64,000 nucleotides of DNA from Planococcus sp. CP5-4_YE (GTDB lineage Bacteria; Bacillota; Bacilli; Bacillales_A; Planococcaceae), in the NCBI RefSeq assembly GCF_019042655.1, contig NZ_JAHPZO010000001.1:248001-312000 (forward strand). The letters are read 5' to 3'. The first letter of the stretch is position 1; every line of letters starts with the position of its first letter. Made by a program: the position numbers and the translations under genes. Shown here piece by piece: positions 20,403 through 29,701 of this stretch. Under the pieces are notes generated by a model. That model was given only the letters and a program-made list of their open reading frames with translations, made no database searches and had not been told where the DNA came from.

Positions 20403-22106
20403 TCATTTCTTAAAGAAATCGCGTACCTTGTCGAGCACTTCATCTTTATGCCATTCGACCGTTTCATTGGTTTCGCGGATTTTCACTTCCAGAATTCCTT
20501 CTGCAGCCCGCTTGCCCACAGTAATGCGGAGTGGCAAGCCAATCAAGTCAGCATCGGCGAATTTCACACCGGCACGCTCCTTGCGGTCATCGAGCAGCAC
20601 TTCGAATCCTTGCGCTTTCAAGTGTTCATAAATTTCTTCGCCAGTTTCGCGCTGGACATCGTCTTTGACGTTGACAGGCACTACATGGATTTCATACGGT
20701 GCGACCGCATTCGGCCACGTAAATCCGGAATCGTCTTGGAATTGTTCTGCGACAGCTGCCACAATGCGCGAAACGCCAATGCCGTAACAGCCCATGATAT
20801 AAGGCATCGCTTTGCCCTGGTCATTGAGGAAGGTCGCTTTCATCGGTTCACTGTAAGTCGTACCCAATTTGAAGATATGCCCAACTTCAATGCCTCTGGC
20901 AAATTGAATTGTGCCTTTTCCATCTGGAGACGGATCCCCTTCTTTCACAAAGCGCAAGTCTCCGTAAGCTTCTACAGTGAAATCTTCACCAGGCGTGACA
21001 TTTTTCAAATGGACGCCGTCTTCATTGGCACCTGTCACGCCGTTGACGATTGATTTAACGGCGCTGTCCGCAAATACGCGGACACCAGCCGGTAAGCCCA
21101 CAGGCCCGATCGAGCCAATATCACATGACAGTAATTCACGCACTTCTTCAGGAGTTGCCAGTTCGATCAACTTAGCGCCTGATATGTGCTTGGCTTTCAC
21201 ATCATTCACTTCGTGGTCGCCCCTCGACAATACGACGATCAACTCATCGTCCGCTTTGAACACTAAGGTCTTGATGCAGTTTTCAGAAGTCGTCTCAAGG
21301 AATTCCGCCACTTGTGCGATGGTCTTTTGGTCAGGAGTCTCCACTTTTTCGACAGTAAGAGCTTGTTCATCAGATATTGGGTAATCCATTTGAACAGCCG
21401 CCATTTCGATGTTGGCAGCATAAGGTGAGCTGTCCGAATAAGCGATGGTATCTTCACCGATTTCTGACAGCACCATGAATTCATGGTTGTCCTTACCGCC
21501 TATTGCTCCTGAATCCGCTATGACGGCACGGAAGTTCAATCCGAGGCGGCTGAAAATATTGCTGTAGGCCTGCATCATATCGTCGTAGGTTTTATCCAGG
21601 CTATCAGTCGTTGCATGGAAGGAATACGCGTCTTTCATAAGGAATTCGCGTCCGCGCAACAAACCGAAACGCGGGCGTTTTTCGTCGCGGAACTTCGACT
21701 GGATCTGGTACAAAGTTAGCGGTAATTTTTTATAGGACTTGATTTCGTCGCGCAATAAGCTCGTGATGATTTCTTCATGCGTCGCCCCAAGTGCAAACTC
21801 ACGGTCGTTGCGGTCTTTTAAGCGCATCAATTCGTCGCCGTAAGAGTACCAACGTCCTGTCTCCTGCCAAAGTTCTGCTTGTTGCAAAGCCGGCATGAAC
21901 ACTTCAACGCTGTTGATCGCTTCCATTTCCTCACGGATAATTTTCTCGACCTTGTGTAGAACACGTTTACCGAGCGGCAGGAATGAATAGATCCCGCTCG
22001 TATTTTGGCGGATAAATCCTGCACGCAGCAATAATTGATGCGATTTCACTTCCGCATCAGCTGGAGTTTCCCTTAAAGTTGGGATAAAGCTTAATGTTTG
22101 TCTCAT
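20403..22106 (-). CDS. proS: Prolyl-tRNA synthetase, bacterial type with editing domain
   Basis: Charges tRNA-Pro. The 567-residue protein is the long bacterial form: class II motifs 1 and 2 ([17 protein letters not shown]) surround a roughly 180-residue INS editing domain, followed by motif 3 ([10 protein letters not shown]) and the anticodon-binding domain. ATG at 22106 is used because GAGGTG lies upstream. The track GTG four codons earlier is part of that site. It stands between rseP and polC as in B. subtilis. No T-box was seen. Two similar hairpins flank the gene. Confidence 0.97.
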   Translation of the reverse strand: MRQTLSFIPTLRETPADAEVKSHQLLLRAGFIRQNTSGIYSFLPLGKRVLHKVEKIIREEMEAINSVEVFMPALQQAELWQETGRWYSYGDELMRLKDRNDREFALGATHEEIITSLLRDEIKSYKKLPLTLYQIQSKFRDEKRPRFGLLRGREFLMKDAYSFHATTDSLDKTYDDMMQAYSNIFSRLGLNFRAVIADSGAIGGKDNHEFMVLSEIGEDTIAYSDSSPYAANIEMAAVQMDYPISDEQALTVEKVETPDQKTIAQVAEFLETTSENCIKTLVFKADDELIVVLSRGDHEVNDVKAKHISGAKLIELATPEEVRELLSCDIGSIGPVGLPAGVRVFADSAVKSIVNGVTGANEDGVHLKNVTPGEDFTVEAYGDLRFVKEGDPSPDGKGTIQFARGIEVGHIFKLGTTYSEPMKATFLNDQGKAMPYIMGCYGIGVSRIVAAVAEQFQDDSGFTWPNAVAPYEIHVVPVNVKDDVQRETGEEIYEHLKAQGFEVLLDDRKERAGVKFADADLIGLPLRITVGKRAAEGILEVKIRETNETVEWHKDEVLDKVRDFFKK

Positions 22107-22158
22107 ATCCGAATACACCTCAACTGGTCATTGTATTTGTAAATCTCTATGTAGCAGA

Positions 22159-22187
22159 GAAAGGAAAGCGATAGACGCTTTCCTTTC
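22159..22187 (-). terminator. Hairpin between rseP and proS
   Basis: A perfect 12-bp stem GAAAGGAAAGCG/CGCTTTCCTTTC with a 5-base loop lies 5 bases after the rseP stop. The following run of T is short (TTTC then TCTGC), so termination may be weak and processing is an alternative. Confidence 0.6.
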
Positions 22188-22192
22188 ATCAG

Positions 22193-23452
22193 TTAAAAGA
22201 AAAATCGCTGAATGTCATTCCAGGTAACGACGATCATCAACAGCATCAACAGCATGATCCCGACAAAATGGACCATCCCTTCTTTTTGCTTATCGACCGG
22301 CTTGCCTCGCAAGGCTTCGAGAACAAAGAACATGAGGCGTCCGCCATCAAGCGCTGGCAGTGGCAATAAGTTCATGATCCCTAAGTTGATGCTTAGCATA
22401 CCGGCCCAGCTCATGAGTGTAAAAATGCCGTACTGGGCAACTTCTTCAGTCGTTTTATAGATGCCTACAGGTCCCGACAAGGCATCGATGGTGAACTGGC
22501 CTGTCACAAGCATACCGAGTAGGCGGAAAATTTCTTTGAACCAAAAGACTGTCTGTTCAGCACCGTAAGCGAATGAACCGAAAAAGTCTTTTTCAACGGG
22601 ACTTTGATACAAGACACCGATAACACCAACTTCTTCTGCCGATTGCTCGGACAGTTCGGGGGTGATCGTAAAGCTTAATGGCTCGCCGTCACGTTCCACT
22701 TGGAAATCAAGAGCCGTTCCAGCACTGTCTTGTACGGATTCAACCAATTGATCCCACGTACTTATTGATTGGCCATCGATCTCCGTCACCAAATCGCCGT
22801 TTTGCATGCCTGCCTGTTCAGCAGGGCTGTCTTCTGTCACTTCGGTAATGACTGGCTCAAAAGTCGGCACACCTTGCATCATGCCGATCGCTGTGAAGAT
22901 GAAAAATGCCAGGATGAAGTTGAAAAATGGCCCAGCAAAAATCGTCATGAAGCGGTTCGGCAAATTTTTCGCGTCGAATGTGCGGTCGTAAGGCGCCAAG
23001 ATCGTTTCACGCCCGTTTTCTTCCACTACCGCATCTCGGGCGACTTTGATATTCACCAATTGCTCGTCTTCATCATAGCCCTTGATAAAAAGATCTTTTT
23101 CGAGGTCTGCTTGTTCCACTTCCAGAAACAGGATATCGGGATAGACATGCTTTTGGTTGAGAATAACTTTCTTTGCCTGTCCCTTTTCATCCAATAGCAG
23201 TCCGATGCGATGGCCTGCCTGCAGATGGATAGCATCCATCTCTTCACCCGCCATGCGGACATAACCGCCGATTGGAAGTAATCTAATCGTATACAGCGTC
23301 TCGCCTCGAGTAATGCCCAAAATCTTGGGGCCCATTCCGATTGCGAATTCACGAACAAGAATCCCGGCCCGCTTAGCGAACAGGAAATGGCCCAGTTCGT
23401 GGAAAAACACTAACGCGCCGAAAATGATGATGAACGCTAATACTGTCTCCAT
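22193..23452 (-). CDS. rseP: Site-2 intramembrane zinc protease RseP/RasP
   Basis: Cleaves membrane-embedded substrates such as anti-sigma factors and leftover signal peptides. The HExxH zinc motif is in FFHELGHF within the first membrane helix, a PDZ domain is in the middle (GMQNGDLVTEIDGQ), and the NLLPLPALDGG motif lies near the C-terminus. 419 residues from ATG at 23452, which has AAGGATGGG upstream. An ATG six codons earlier is possible. Part of uppS-cdsA-dxr-rseP. Confidence 0.95.
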   Translation of the reverse strand: METVLAFIIIFGALVFFHELGHFLFAKRAGILVREFAIGMGPKILGITRGETLYTIRLLPIGGYVRMAGEEMDAIHLQAGHRIGLLLDEKGQAKKVILNQKHVYPDILFLEVEQADLEKDLFIKGYDEDEQLVNIKVARDAVVEENGRETILAPYDRTFDAKNLPNRFMTIFAGPFFNFILAFFIFTAIGMMQGVPTFEPVITEVTEDSPAEQAGMQNGDLVTEIDGQSISTWDQLVESVQDSAGTALDFQVERDGEPLSFTITPELSEQSAEEVGVIGVLYQSPVEKDFFGSFAYGAEQTVFWFKEIFRLLGMLVTGQFTIDALSGPVGIYKTTEEVAQYGIFTLMSWAGMLSINLGIMNLLPLPALDGGRLMFFVLEALRGKPVDKQKEGMVHFVGIMLLMLLMIVVTWNDIQRFFF

Positions 23453-23496
23453 TTTGAACCCATCCTTCATAAACCTTATTCGGTTTTAATCTGTCG

Positions 23497-24639
23497 CTAT
23501 TTTAGCATGTTTTCCACAGTTTTTCTCGTTTCAGAATCTGCAGCCAAGATCGTCTCAAGATCGGGGGATGCAATCGTTTTATGTGCAAGCATTGCCCGCT
23601 CGATGAATTCTTCGATTTGTAAAAAGCCGATTTGACGGTTCAAGAACATCGAGACTGCTTGCTCATTGGCAGCATTCAAGACAGTGGTCATCGTGCCGCC
23701 TTCCCGCCCGGCGTCAAATGCAAGCTTTAATGCACGGAAGCGCTCATAATCCATCGCCCGGAAGTTTAATTGGGCAATTTCAGCCAGGTCCAGCCGTTTG
23801 GCAGTCGGGCGCGGCAGTCGGTCCGGATAGGACAGTGCATACTGGATAGGCACTCTCATATCGGGAGTCCCGAGCTGCGCCATGACGCTCGTATCCTGGA
23901 ACTCGACCAGAGAATGGATGATGCTCTCTCTATGCAGCAAGACATCGATATCATCATAAGCAAAATCAAACAGTACATGCGCTTCAATGACTTCGAGCCC
24001 TTTATTCAGCATCGTCGCAGAATCAATGGTGATCTTGGATCCCATTGACCAGTTCGGATGATTGAGCGCGTCTTCCACTGTGACGTCGACGAGCTCTTCG
24101 CGTGTTTTGTCGCGGAAGCTGCCACCTGAAGCAGTTAGGATTAACCGGCTTGCTTGTTCGATCCTTTCTCCGTTTAGCGCTTGGAACAAAGCGGAATGTT
24201 CACTATCCACCGGCAAGATATCGGCACCGTATTTTTTAGCGCTTTGCATCACCAGGTGGCCCGCAGTCACAAGCGTTTCTTTATTGGCGATGGCGATTGT
24301 GCGGCCAAGCTTGATTGCTTCCAAAGTCGGCTCGAGTCCGACGCTGCCGATCACCGCATTGACCAAAACATCCGATTCATAAGTCGATACTTCGATCAAG
24401 CCTTTATTGCCATGGACGAAATGAATACCCTTGAATTCCTGTTGCAGCTGTCGCGCATCTTCAGCGAGCTGGACACAGACGACTTCCGGCTGGAACTCTT
24501 GAATTAGCTCGCGTGTTTTTTTCATGTTTTTACCGGCAGATAATCCGACCAGTGAAAATTCTTCGGGATGTTCCCGGATGATATCCGCTGTCTGGACGCC
24601 AATCGAGCCGGTCGCCCCGAGCAATATGATTTTTTTCAT
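23497..24639 (-). CDS. dxr: 1-deoxy-D-xylulose 5-phosphate reductoisomerase
   Basis: Makes 2-C-methyl-erythritol 4-phosphate with NADPH, the committed step of the non-mevalonate isoprenoid pathway. The 380-residue product has [10 protein letters not shown] at the N-terminus for NADPH binding, the metal-binding [12 protein letters not shown], and SGGSFRDKT. It is grouped with uppS, which uses the isoprenoid product for the undecaprenyl carrier of wall synthesis. Confidence 0.97.
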   Translation of the reverse strand: MKKIILLGATGSIGVQTADIIREHPEEFSLVGLSAGKNMKKTRELIQEFQPEVVCVQLAEDARQLQQEFKGIHFVHGNKGLIEVSTYESDVLVNAVIGSVGLEPTLEAIKLGRTIAIANKETLVTAGHLVMQSAKKYGADILPVDSEHSALFQALNGERIEQASRLILTASGGSFRDKTREELVDVTVEDALNHPNWSMGSKITIDSATMLNKGLEVIEAHVLFDFAYDDIDVLLHRESIIHSLVEFQDTSVMAQLGTPDMRVPIQYALSYPDRLPRPTAKRLDLAEIAQLNFRAMDYERFRALKLAFDAGREGGTMTTVLNAANEQAVSMFLNRQIGFLQIEEFIERAMLAHKTIASPDLETILAADSETRKTVENMLK

Positions 24640-24657
24640 CTATAAAACAATCCTCTC

Positions 24658-25449
24658 TTAAATAAAATGCAGGAAGTGCAATAACGGCATGACGAAAAGG
24701 ATGCTGTCGAAGCGGTCCAGGATGCCCCCATGCCCAGGCAGCATCTTTCCTGAATCTTTAACATTGAAATGGCGCTTCAGAGCCGATTCTACCAAATCGC
24801 CCAATTGGCCGAAAATCGAAGCAACAATTGCGACAATGATGACCAAGACGGTAGGCTGTTCCATGCCCGCAAAATAGGCGAAGATCAAGGCGATGCCAAC
24901 AGCCCAAATAATGCCGCCGACAAACCCTTCAATTGTTTTATTCGGTGAAATTTCCGGCCACAGTTTGCGCTTTCCGATTTTGCGCCCTGTAAAATAAGCG
25001 CCGGAATCAGTGAACCAAACAACAAGCAGTGCAAAAATCAATACCGCAAGCCCCGATTCCCGTGTTTCGATTAAGTAATAGAACCCTAAGCCCACATAAA
25101 GCGTGCCAAGGATAGCGAACGCGGCATCGTCAAAGGTAAAGCTGTTTTTGACAACAACCGTATGTATGAGCAGCAAGATGACTGCCATGAAGACAAATTC
25201 CACTTTCAAATAGCCGGTCCATTCATATACTTGCTGCGACCAATCGCCTGGCAGCATGAAAGCATACAAAGCAACCAGAGAAATAAGGCCGGGCACACTC
25301 ATAAGGCTCCGGCCTTTCATTTTAAGCAATTCCTGAAACCCGATTGTTGCAAGGACGTATACCAAAAGAATAAACGGAATACCGCCGATGATGACAAATG
25401 GAATAAATAGGGCAGCTGCTATAGCTCCTGTAATAATGCGTTGCTTCAA
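24658..25449 (-). CDS. cdsA: Phosphatidate cytidylyltransferase
   Basis: Makes CDP-diacylglycerol, the precursor of phosphatidylglycerol and other phospholipids. Seven to eight hydrophobic segments and the C-terminal signature KDSGKMLPGHGGILDRFDS are present. I place the start at TTG 25449 (263 residues, MKQRIITGAIAAA). It overlaps the uppS stop by 4 bases and follows GGGGG, matching the B. subtilis N-terminus. The longer open frame up to 25524 would overlap uppS by 79 bases. Confidence 0.95.
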   Translation of the reverse strand: MKQRIITGAIAAALFIPFVIIGGIPFILLVYVLATIGFQELLKMKGRSLMSVPGLISLVALYAFMLPGDWSQQVYEWTGYLKVEFVFMAVILLLIHTVVVKNSFTFDDAAFAILGTLYVGLGFYYLIETRESGLAVLIFALLVVWFTDSGAYFTGRKIGKRKLWPEISPNKTIEGFVGGIIWAVGIALIFAYFAGMEQPTVLVIIVAIVASIFGQLGDLVESALKRHFNVKDSGKMLPGHGGILDRFDSILFVMPLLHFLHFI

Positions 25450-26240
25450 TTTGCTTCTTCCCCCTTCAAGCCACCATAACGCCGATTTCGTTTTTGATAA
25501 ATCTCGAATGCCTCGAGCAAGCAATCTTCACCAAAATCAGGCCATAAGGTATCAGTAAACCAAAATTCGGTATAAGCCAATTGCCATAGCATGAAGTTGC
25601 TCAAACGAACCTCCCCGCTCGTTCGGATCAATAAATCAGGCTCTGGCAAACCGTTTGTCATGAGACGGCTTGTGATCATTTCTTCAGAAATTTCGGATGG
25701 TTCCAATTCGCCTGCCTGAACTAGAGCAGCCAAGTTTTTCACAGCGTCGACGATTTCCGCGCGGCTGCCGTAATTTAATGCAAAATTCAACACCAAACCA
25801 TCATTATGCTTAGTTGCTTCTTTCGCTTTTTGGATCGCTTGGATTGTATGGGCAGGTAAATCGTCCACATAGCCCATCATTTCCACACGAACATTCTCTT
25901 CGATCAGCTCCGGTAAAAAACTGGACAGAAACTCTTCAGGCAAACGCATCAGAAAATCGACTTCCATTTTCGGGCGCTTCCAGTTTTCTGTCGAAAAGGC
26001 ATATAAAGTCAATACATCTACACCAAGATGGCTCGCGAGCTTGGTGATTTTTCGGACTGTCTTCATGCCTTCGTGATGCCCGGCGATTCTCGGCATGGAA
26101 CGTTTTTTCGCCCATCGCCCATTACCGTCCATGATGATCGCCACATGGGACGGAACCCCAGCGCCGGCTACAGCCATGGCACGTTCCCCATACTCAACCA
26201 CGACCGGCTCTATATTTCTCTTTAATAGTTTATTGAACAT
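25446..26240 (-). CDS. uppS: Undecaprenyl diphosphate synthase
   Basis: Cis-prenyltransferase that makes the C55 lipid carrier for peptidoglycan and teichoic acid. The active-site Asp is in IIMDGNGRWAKKR, and the later signature RTSGEVRLSNFMLWQLAYTE has Glu where many homologues also have it. The ATG at 26240 follows GGAGG at seven bases, giving 264 residues. First gene of the uppS-cdsA-dxr-rseP unit. Confidence 0.97.
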   Translation of the reverse strand: MFNKLLKRNIEPVVVEYGERAMAVAGAGVPSHVAIIMDGNGRWAKKRSMPRIAGHHEGMKTVRKITKLASHLGVDVLTLYAFSTENWKRPKMEVDFLMRLPEEFLSSFLPELIEENVRVEMMGYVDDLPAHTIQAIQKAKEATKHNDGLVLNFALNYGSRAEIVDAVKNLAALVQAGELEPSEISEEMITSRLMTNGLPEPDLLIRTSGEVRLSNFMLWQLAYTEFWFTDTLWPDFGEDCLLEAFEIYQKRNRRYGGLKGEEAN

Positions 26241-26282
26241 AATTAATCCTCCACTTGTAACCAATCGGAATGTCTATTGCTT

Positions 26283-26291
26283 ATCATATCA
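26283..26291 (-). promoter_or_regulatory. uppS promoter (extended -10)
   Basis: TGA-TATGAT about 43 bases before the start codon, preceded by a T-run; no clear -35. Confidence 0.5.
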
Positions 26292-26344
26292 AAAAAATGC
26301 GCGTTGTGCGTGAACTTTCAAAGCACTTCCGAAATTTTGGCATG

Positions 26345-26374
26345 AAAAAAGCGTCCTGTTAAACAGGACGCTTT
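26345..26374 (-). terminator. Terminator after frr
   Basis: AAAGCGTCCTG/CAGGACGCTTT stem with a 5-base loop and TTTTTT following on the minus strand. Confidence 0.92.
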
Positions 26375-26392
26375 GGAACAGATGAAGTTCGC

Positions 26393-26950
26393 TTAAACTG
26401 CCATGATCTCAGTTTCTTTGTCTTTAGCCATGTCATCGATCTTCGCGATATGCGTGTTTGTCATATCTTGCACATCATCTGAGTAACCACGCAAATCATC
26501 CGCTGTGATTTCGCTCTTTTTCTCAAGCTTCTTCAAATCATCATTGGCGTCGCGGCGAATATTGCGGATGACGACTTTTGCCTCTTCCGCTTCTTTCTTC
26601 ACCTGCTTGACCAAATCTTTACGGCGCTCTTCTGTAAGAGCTGGCACTGCAAGACGGATGACGTTGCCATCGTTTGAAGGGCTGAGTCCTAGATCTGATT
26701 TCATGATTGCCTTTTCGATTTCAGGCAATACGGTCTTATCGTAAGGCTGGATCATGATCAAACGCGCTTCCGGAACCGAAACGCCTGCTACTTGGTTGAT
26801 CGGTGTTGGCGCCCCGTAATATTCGACTGTAATCTTGTCGAGCAACGACGGGGTAGCACGCCCCGCTCGGATAGAAGCCAAATCACGTGAAAAAGTTTGA
26901 ATGGCATTGCTCATTTTTGTTTTTGTATCATTCATGATTGTTTTCGGCAT
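26393..26950 (-). CDS. frr: Ribosome recycling factor
   Basis: Releases ribosomes from mRNA after termination together with EF-G. 185 residues, the standard length, with [15 protein letters not shown] and the hinge and C-terminal [22 protein letters not shown]. The start codon shares one base with the pyrH stop (TAATG), so the two are translationally coupled. A strong terminator follows. Confidence 0.98.
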   Translation of the reverse strand: MPKTIMNDTKTKMSNAIQTFSRDLASIRAGRATPSLLDKITVEYYGAPTPINQVAGVSVPEARLIMIQPYDKTVLPEIEKAIMKSDLGLSPSNDGNVIRLAVPALTEERRKDLVKQVKKEAEEAKVVIRNIRRDANDDLKKLEKKSEITADDLRGYSDDVQDMTNTHIAKIDDMAKDKETEIMAV

Positions 26951-27675
26951 TATAATGTTCTCCTCACTACTGTCCCGATCTTTTCACCAAGAACAGCACG
27001 TTTTATGTTTCCTTTTTCCATTATAGAGAATACTACGAGTGGAATATCATTGTCCATACATAATGTGGAAGCTGTCGAGTCCATCACTTGAAGCCCTTGC
27101 TGAATGACATCAAAATACGAGAGTTCATCATATTTGACTGCTTCAATGTCAGTTTTTGGATCAGCGGAATAAACACCGTCGACATTGTTTTTCGCCATCA
27201 AGATGACATCGGCTTCGATTTCTGCAGCTCTCAAGGCAGCCGTCGTGTCCGTCGAGAAGTAAGGGTTTCCGGTGCCTGCTGAGAAAATAACCACACGTTT
27301 TTTCTCAAGGTGGCGAATCGCTCTTCTACGGATATACGGCTCAGCGACTTGGCGCATTTCAATCGAAGACAATACGCGTGTTTCCACGTCTTGCTTCTCG
27401 AGTGAATCTTGTAAGGCCAGTGAGTTCATGACAGTTGCCAGCATGCCCATATAATCTGCAGTTGCACGATCCATGCCCATTTCCGAACCGACTTTGCCGC
27501 GCCAGATATTGCCGCCGCCAACCACTACCGCTACTTCAACGCCAAGGTCTACGATTTCCTTCACTTGCGCTGCGACAGATTTGATGATTTCAGGGGAAAG
27601 ACCGAAACCTTGTCCGCCTGCCATCGCTTCTCCACTTAATTTCAGTACAATGCGTTTGTATTTTGGAACACTCAT
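26950..27675 (-). CDS. pyrH: UMP kinase
   Basis: Bacterial hexameric UMP kinase of the amino-acid-kinase fold that supplies UDP. 241 residues with KLSGEAMAG at the phosphate site, [10 protein letters not shown], and the uridine-binding [11 protein letters not shown]. It lies after tsf and a terminator. No strong promoter was seen in the short remaining spacer, so read-through from tsf is likely. Confidence 0.97.
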   Translation of the reverse strand: MSVPKYKRIVLKLSGEAMAGGQGFGLSPEIIKSVAAQVKEIVDLGVEVAVVVGGGNIWRGKVGSEMGMDRATADYMGMLATVMNSLALQDSLEKQDVETRVLSSIEMRQVAEPYIRRRAIRHLEKKRVVIFSAGTGNPYFSTDTTAALRAAEIEADVILMAKNNVDGVYSADPKTDIEAVKYDELSYFDVIQQGLQVMDSTASTLCMDNDIPLVVFSIMEKGNIKRAVLGEKIGTVVRRTL

Positions 27676-27701
27676 CGGTACCCTCCGTTACACGTTTATT
27701 G

Positions 27702-27730
27702 AAAAACAGGGAACACAACATTGTGCTCCC
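27702..27730 (-). terminator. Terminator between tsf and pyrH
   Basis: GGGAGCAC pairs with GTGTTCCC (one G-T pair) around AATGTT, followed by TGTTTTTC on the minus strand. Confidence 0.75.
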
Positions 27731-27754
27731 CGAATGACTCATATAAAAGTTGAA

Positions 27755-28639
27755 TTATTTTTTGTTGACTTGGCTCATAACTTCGTCAGCGAAGTTGTCT
27801 TCGCGTTTTTCAATGCCTTCGCCTACTTCGTAACGGATAAACTCTTTTACAGAACCGCCAACAGATGCTGCGAAGTCGCGGACTTTCTGGTCAGAGTTTT
27901 TAACGAATGCTTGGTCAAGCAAGCAGATGTCTTCGAAATATTTCCCAAGACGGCCTTCAACCATTTTTTCAACGATTTTTTCTGGCTTTCCTTCGTTCAA
28001 TGCTTGCTCAGTCAATACAGTGCGCTCGCGCTCTACTTCGTCAGCGGATACTTCGTCGCGTGAGATGTATTTCGGGTTAAGAGCAGCGATGTGCATAGCG
28101 ATATCGCGTGCAGCTTGTGAATCAGAAGAACCTTCCAATACCACTAGAACGCCGATACGTCCGCCCATGTGCAAATAAGGACCAAAAGCATCGTTGTCTG
28201 ATTTCGTGCGGATTTCAAAGCGGCGCAAAGTGATTTTCTCGCCGATCTTAGCGATAGCATTTGAGATGTGGTCCGCTACTGACAAGCCGTTAGACATTGT
28301 CGAAGCGTTCGCTTCATCGATTGTTGCTGGTTTAGTTGCAAGCAAATGCTCGCCGATTTCTTTAACCAAAGTTTGGAAACCTTCGTTTTTCGCAACGAAA
28401 TCAGTTTCAGCGTTAACTTCGTAGATAACGGCTTCGTTTCCTTCTTCAAGGATTGAAGTGATTCCTTCAGCTGCGATGCGGTCTGCTTTTTTAGAAGCGC
28501 TTGACAAACCTTTTTCGCGAAGGAAGTCTAGTGCTGCATCAATGTCACCGTCAGTTTGTACCAATGCTTTTTTGCAATCCATCATACCTGCGCCTGTTTT
28601 TTCACGCAATTCTTTAACCATTTGAGCTGTAACTGCCAT
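27755..28639 (-). CDS. tsf: Elongation factor Ts
   Basis: Nucleotide exchange factor for EF-Tu. 294 residues. The N-terminal UBA-like domain has [16 protein letters not shown], and the core contains [10 protein letters not shown], the residues that contact EF-Tu. It follows rpsB across an intercistronic hairpin, the usual rpsB-tsf pair. Confidence 0.98.
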   Translation of the reverse strand: MAVTAQMVKELREKTGAGMMDCKKALVQTDGDIDAALDFLREKGLSSASKKADRIAAEGITSILEEGNEAVIYEVNAETDFVAKNEGFQTLVKEIGEHLLATKPATIDEANASTMSNGLSVADHISNAIAKIGEKITLRRFEIRTKSDNDAFGPYLHMGGRIGVLVVLEGSSDSQAARDIAMHIAALNPKYISRDEVSADEVERERTVLTEQALNEGKPEKIVEKMVEGRLGKYFEDICLLDQAFVKNSDQKVRDFAASVGGSVKEFIRYEVGEGIEKREDNFADEVMSQVNKK

Positions 28640-28674
28640 GATTAAGTTCCTCCTTCAATTTGTCTGGGTTTTCT

Positions 28675-28713
28675 CAAAAAAAGGTGATAAGTGGGGTTGG
28701 CCGCTTATCACCT
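28675..28713 (-). terminator. Intercistronic terminator between rpsB and tsf
   Basis: A perfect 10-bp stem AGGTGATAAG/CTTATCACCT with TTTTTTT after it on the minus strand. No good promoter follows, so it probably acts as a partial terminator that sets the S2 to EF-Ts ratio. Confidence 0.85.
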
Positions 28714-28727
28714 GTAAACATTGCGAA

Positions 28728-29444
28728 TTACTCAGCAGATTCTGCTGATACTTCTTCGTCTTCTTCTGGCTTAGACTCAAGAAGAGCGTCTGCCATTTTG
28801 CCAGTCAATAGTTTGACCGCACGGATTGCATCGTCGTTTGCAGGGATTACGTAATCGATTTCGTCCGGATCGCAGTTTGTATCAACGATACCAACGATTG
28901 GAATGTTCAATTTCATAGCTTCTGCTACTGCAATGCGTTCTTTACGAGGGTCTACAACGAACATTACATCCGGAAGACCGTTCATGTCACGGATACCGCC
29001 TAGGAATTTCTCCAAGCGTTCGTGTTGTTTTTTCAATTGGACTACTTCTTTTTTTGGAAGGACATCGAAAGTGCCGTCTTCTTCCATGCGCTCGATCTGT
29101 TTCATGCGGTTAACACGTTTTTGGATCGTGCCAAAGTTTGTCAAAGTACCACCCAACCAGCGTTGGTTGATGTAGTAGTTGCCAGAACGTTCTGCTTCTT
29201 CTTTGATAGCGTCCTGTGCTTGTTTTTTTGTTCCTACGAACAAAACTTTACCGCCTTCTTCGCCCACTTGTTTCATGAAGTTATAAGCTTCCTCAAGTTT
29301 ACGGACCGTTTTCTGAAGGTCGATGATGTAGATGCCGTTACGTTCCACGAAGATGTATTTTTTCATTTTCGGGTTCCAGCGGCGGGTTTGGTGGCCAAAG
29401 TGAACACCAGCTTCAAGCAATTGTTTCATTGAGATTACTGCCAT
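28728..29444 (-). CDS. rpsB: 30S ribosomal protein S2
   Basis: Late-assembly small-subunit protein. 238 residues with the opening [17 protein letters not shown] and the conserved [10 protein letters not shown]. The C-terminal tail is acidic ([11 protein letters not shown]). It starts behind AGGAGG and a leader of about 110 bases with its own promoter. The B. subtilis flagellar genes that would lie upstream are absent. Confidence 0.98.
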   Translation of the reverse strand: MAVISMKQLLEAGVHFGHQTRRWNPKMKKYIFVERNGIYIIDLQKTVRKLEEAYNFMKQVGEEGGKVLFVGTKKQAQDAIKEEAERSGNYYINQRWLGGTLTNFGTIQKRVNRMKQIERMEEDGTFDVLPKKEVVQLKKQHERLEKFLGGIRDMNGLPDVMFVVDPRKERIAVAEAMKLNIPIVGIVDTNCDPDEIDYVIPANDDAIRAVKLLTGKMADALLESKPEEDEEVSAESAE

Positions 29445-29454
29445 GATGTATTTC

Positions 29455-29556
29455 CTCCTAATAGGTTTTTGTTTACCTCCGCATTCTTCGCTTCTGAACC
29501 GTTACCCATTCAGGCACCAGCGGAACAGATCGGAATGCGTGTGTATTTAACACCAT
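29455..29556 (-). promoter_or_regulatory. Structured rpsB leader
   Basis: The transcript from the promoter below would contain CGCATTC and GAATGCG, a perfect 7-bp outer stem whose 3' arm runs into the GGAGG at 29475. Inside it are a CTGAA/TTCAG hairpin and the string TGTTCCGCTG also found in the rplS leader. This looks like an autoregulatory ribosomal-protein leader. It is a sequence-based proposal. Confidence 0.5.
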
Positions 29557-29588
29557 TTGAAATTATACCACGCTCTTGCTGGTGCCTG
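29511..29588. repeat. 11-bp perfect inverted repeat around the rpsB -10
   Basis: CAGGCACCAGC at 29511-29521 and GCTGGTGCCTG at 29578-29588 are exact reverse complements, 56 bases apart. One arm lies in the promoter spacer touching the -35, the other inside the leader RNA. Confidence 0.85.
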
Positions 29589-29591
29589 CAA
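29562..29591 (-). promoter_or_regulatory. rpsB promoter
   Basis: TTGCAG, an 18-base spacer and TATAAT with an extended TGG. The strong -10 and position after the codY terminator support it. Confidence 0.75.
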
Positions 29592-29651
29592 CTGATTTTT
29601 ACAAATCCTATAAATTGGGTCACTGGTCGATGAATGCATCGAATGCCTGCA

Positions 29652-29693
29652 ACGCAAAAGCCGCCCCGGAACTATTGGATAGTCCGAGGCGGC
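29652..29693 (-). terminator. Terminator after codY
   Basis: A long GC-rich stem, GCCGCC...GGCGGC with an inner ACTAT/ATAGT extension, followed by TTTTGCGTT on the minus strand. Confidence 0.85.
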
Positions 29694-29701
29694 GTGTGAA
29701 A

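Noticed and set aside
20370-21053. 227-codon plus-strand open frame opposite proS
   Set aside because: It lies wholly antisense to the well-conserved C-terminal half of ProS and its spacer, lacks a ribosome site and has a translation rich in Phe/His/Arg typical of a shadow frame.
22107-22158. T-box leader for proS
   Set aside because: The spacer is too short and has no specifier stem or TGGNACC-type box.
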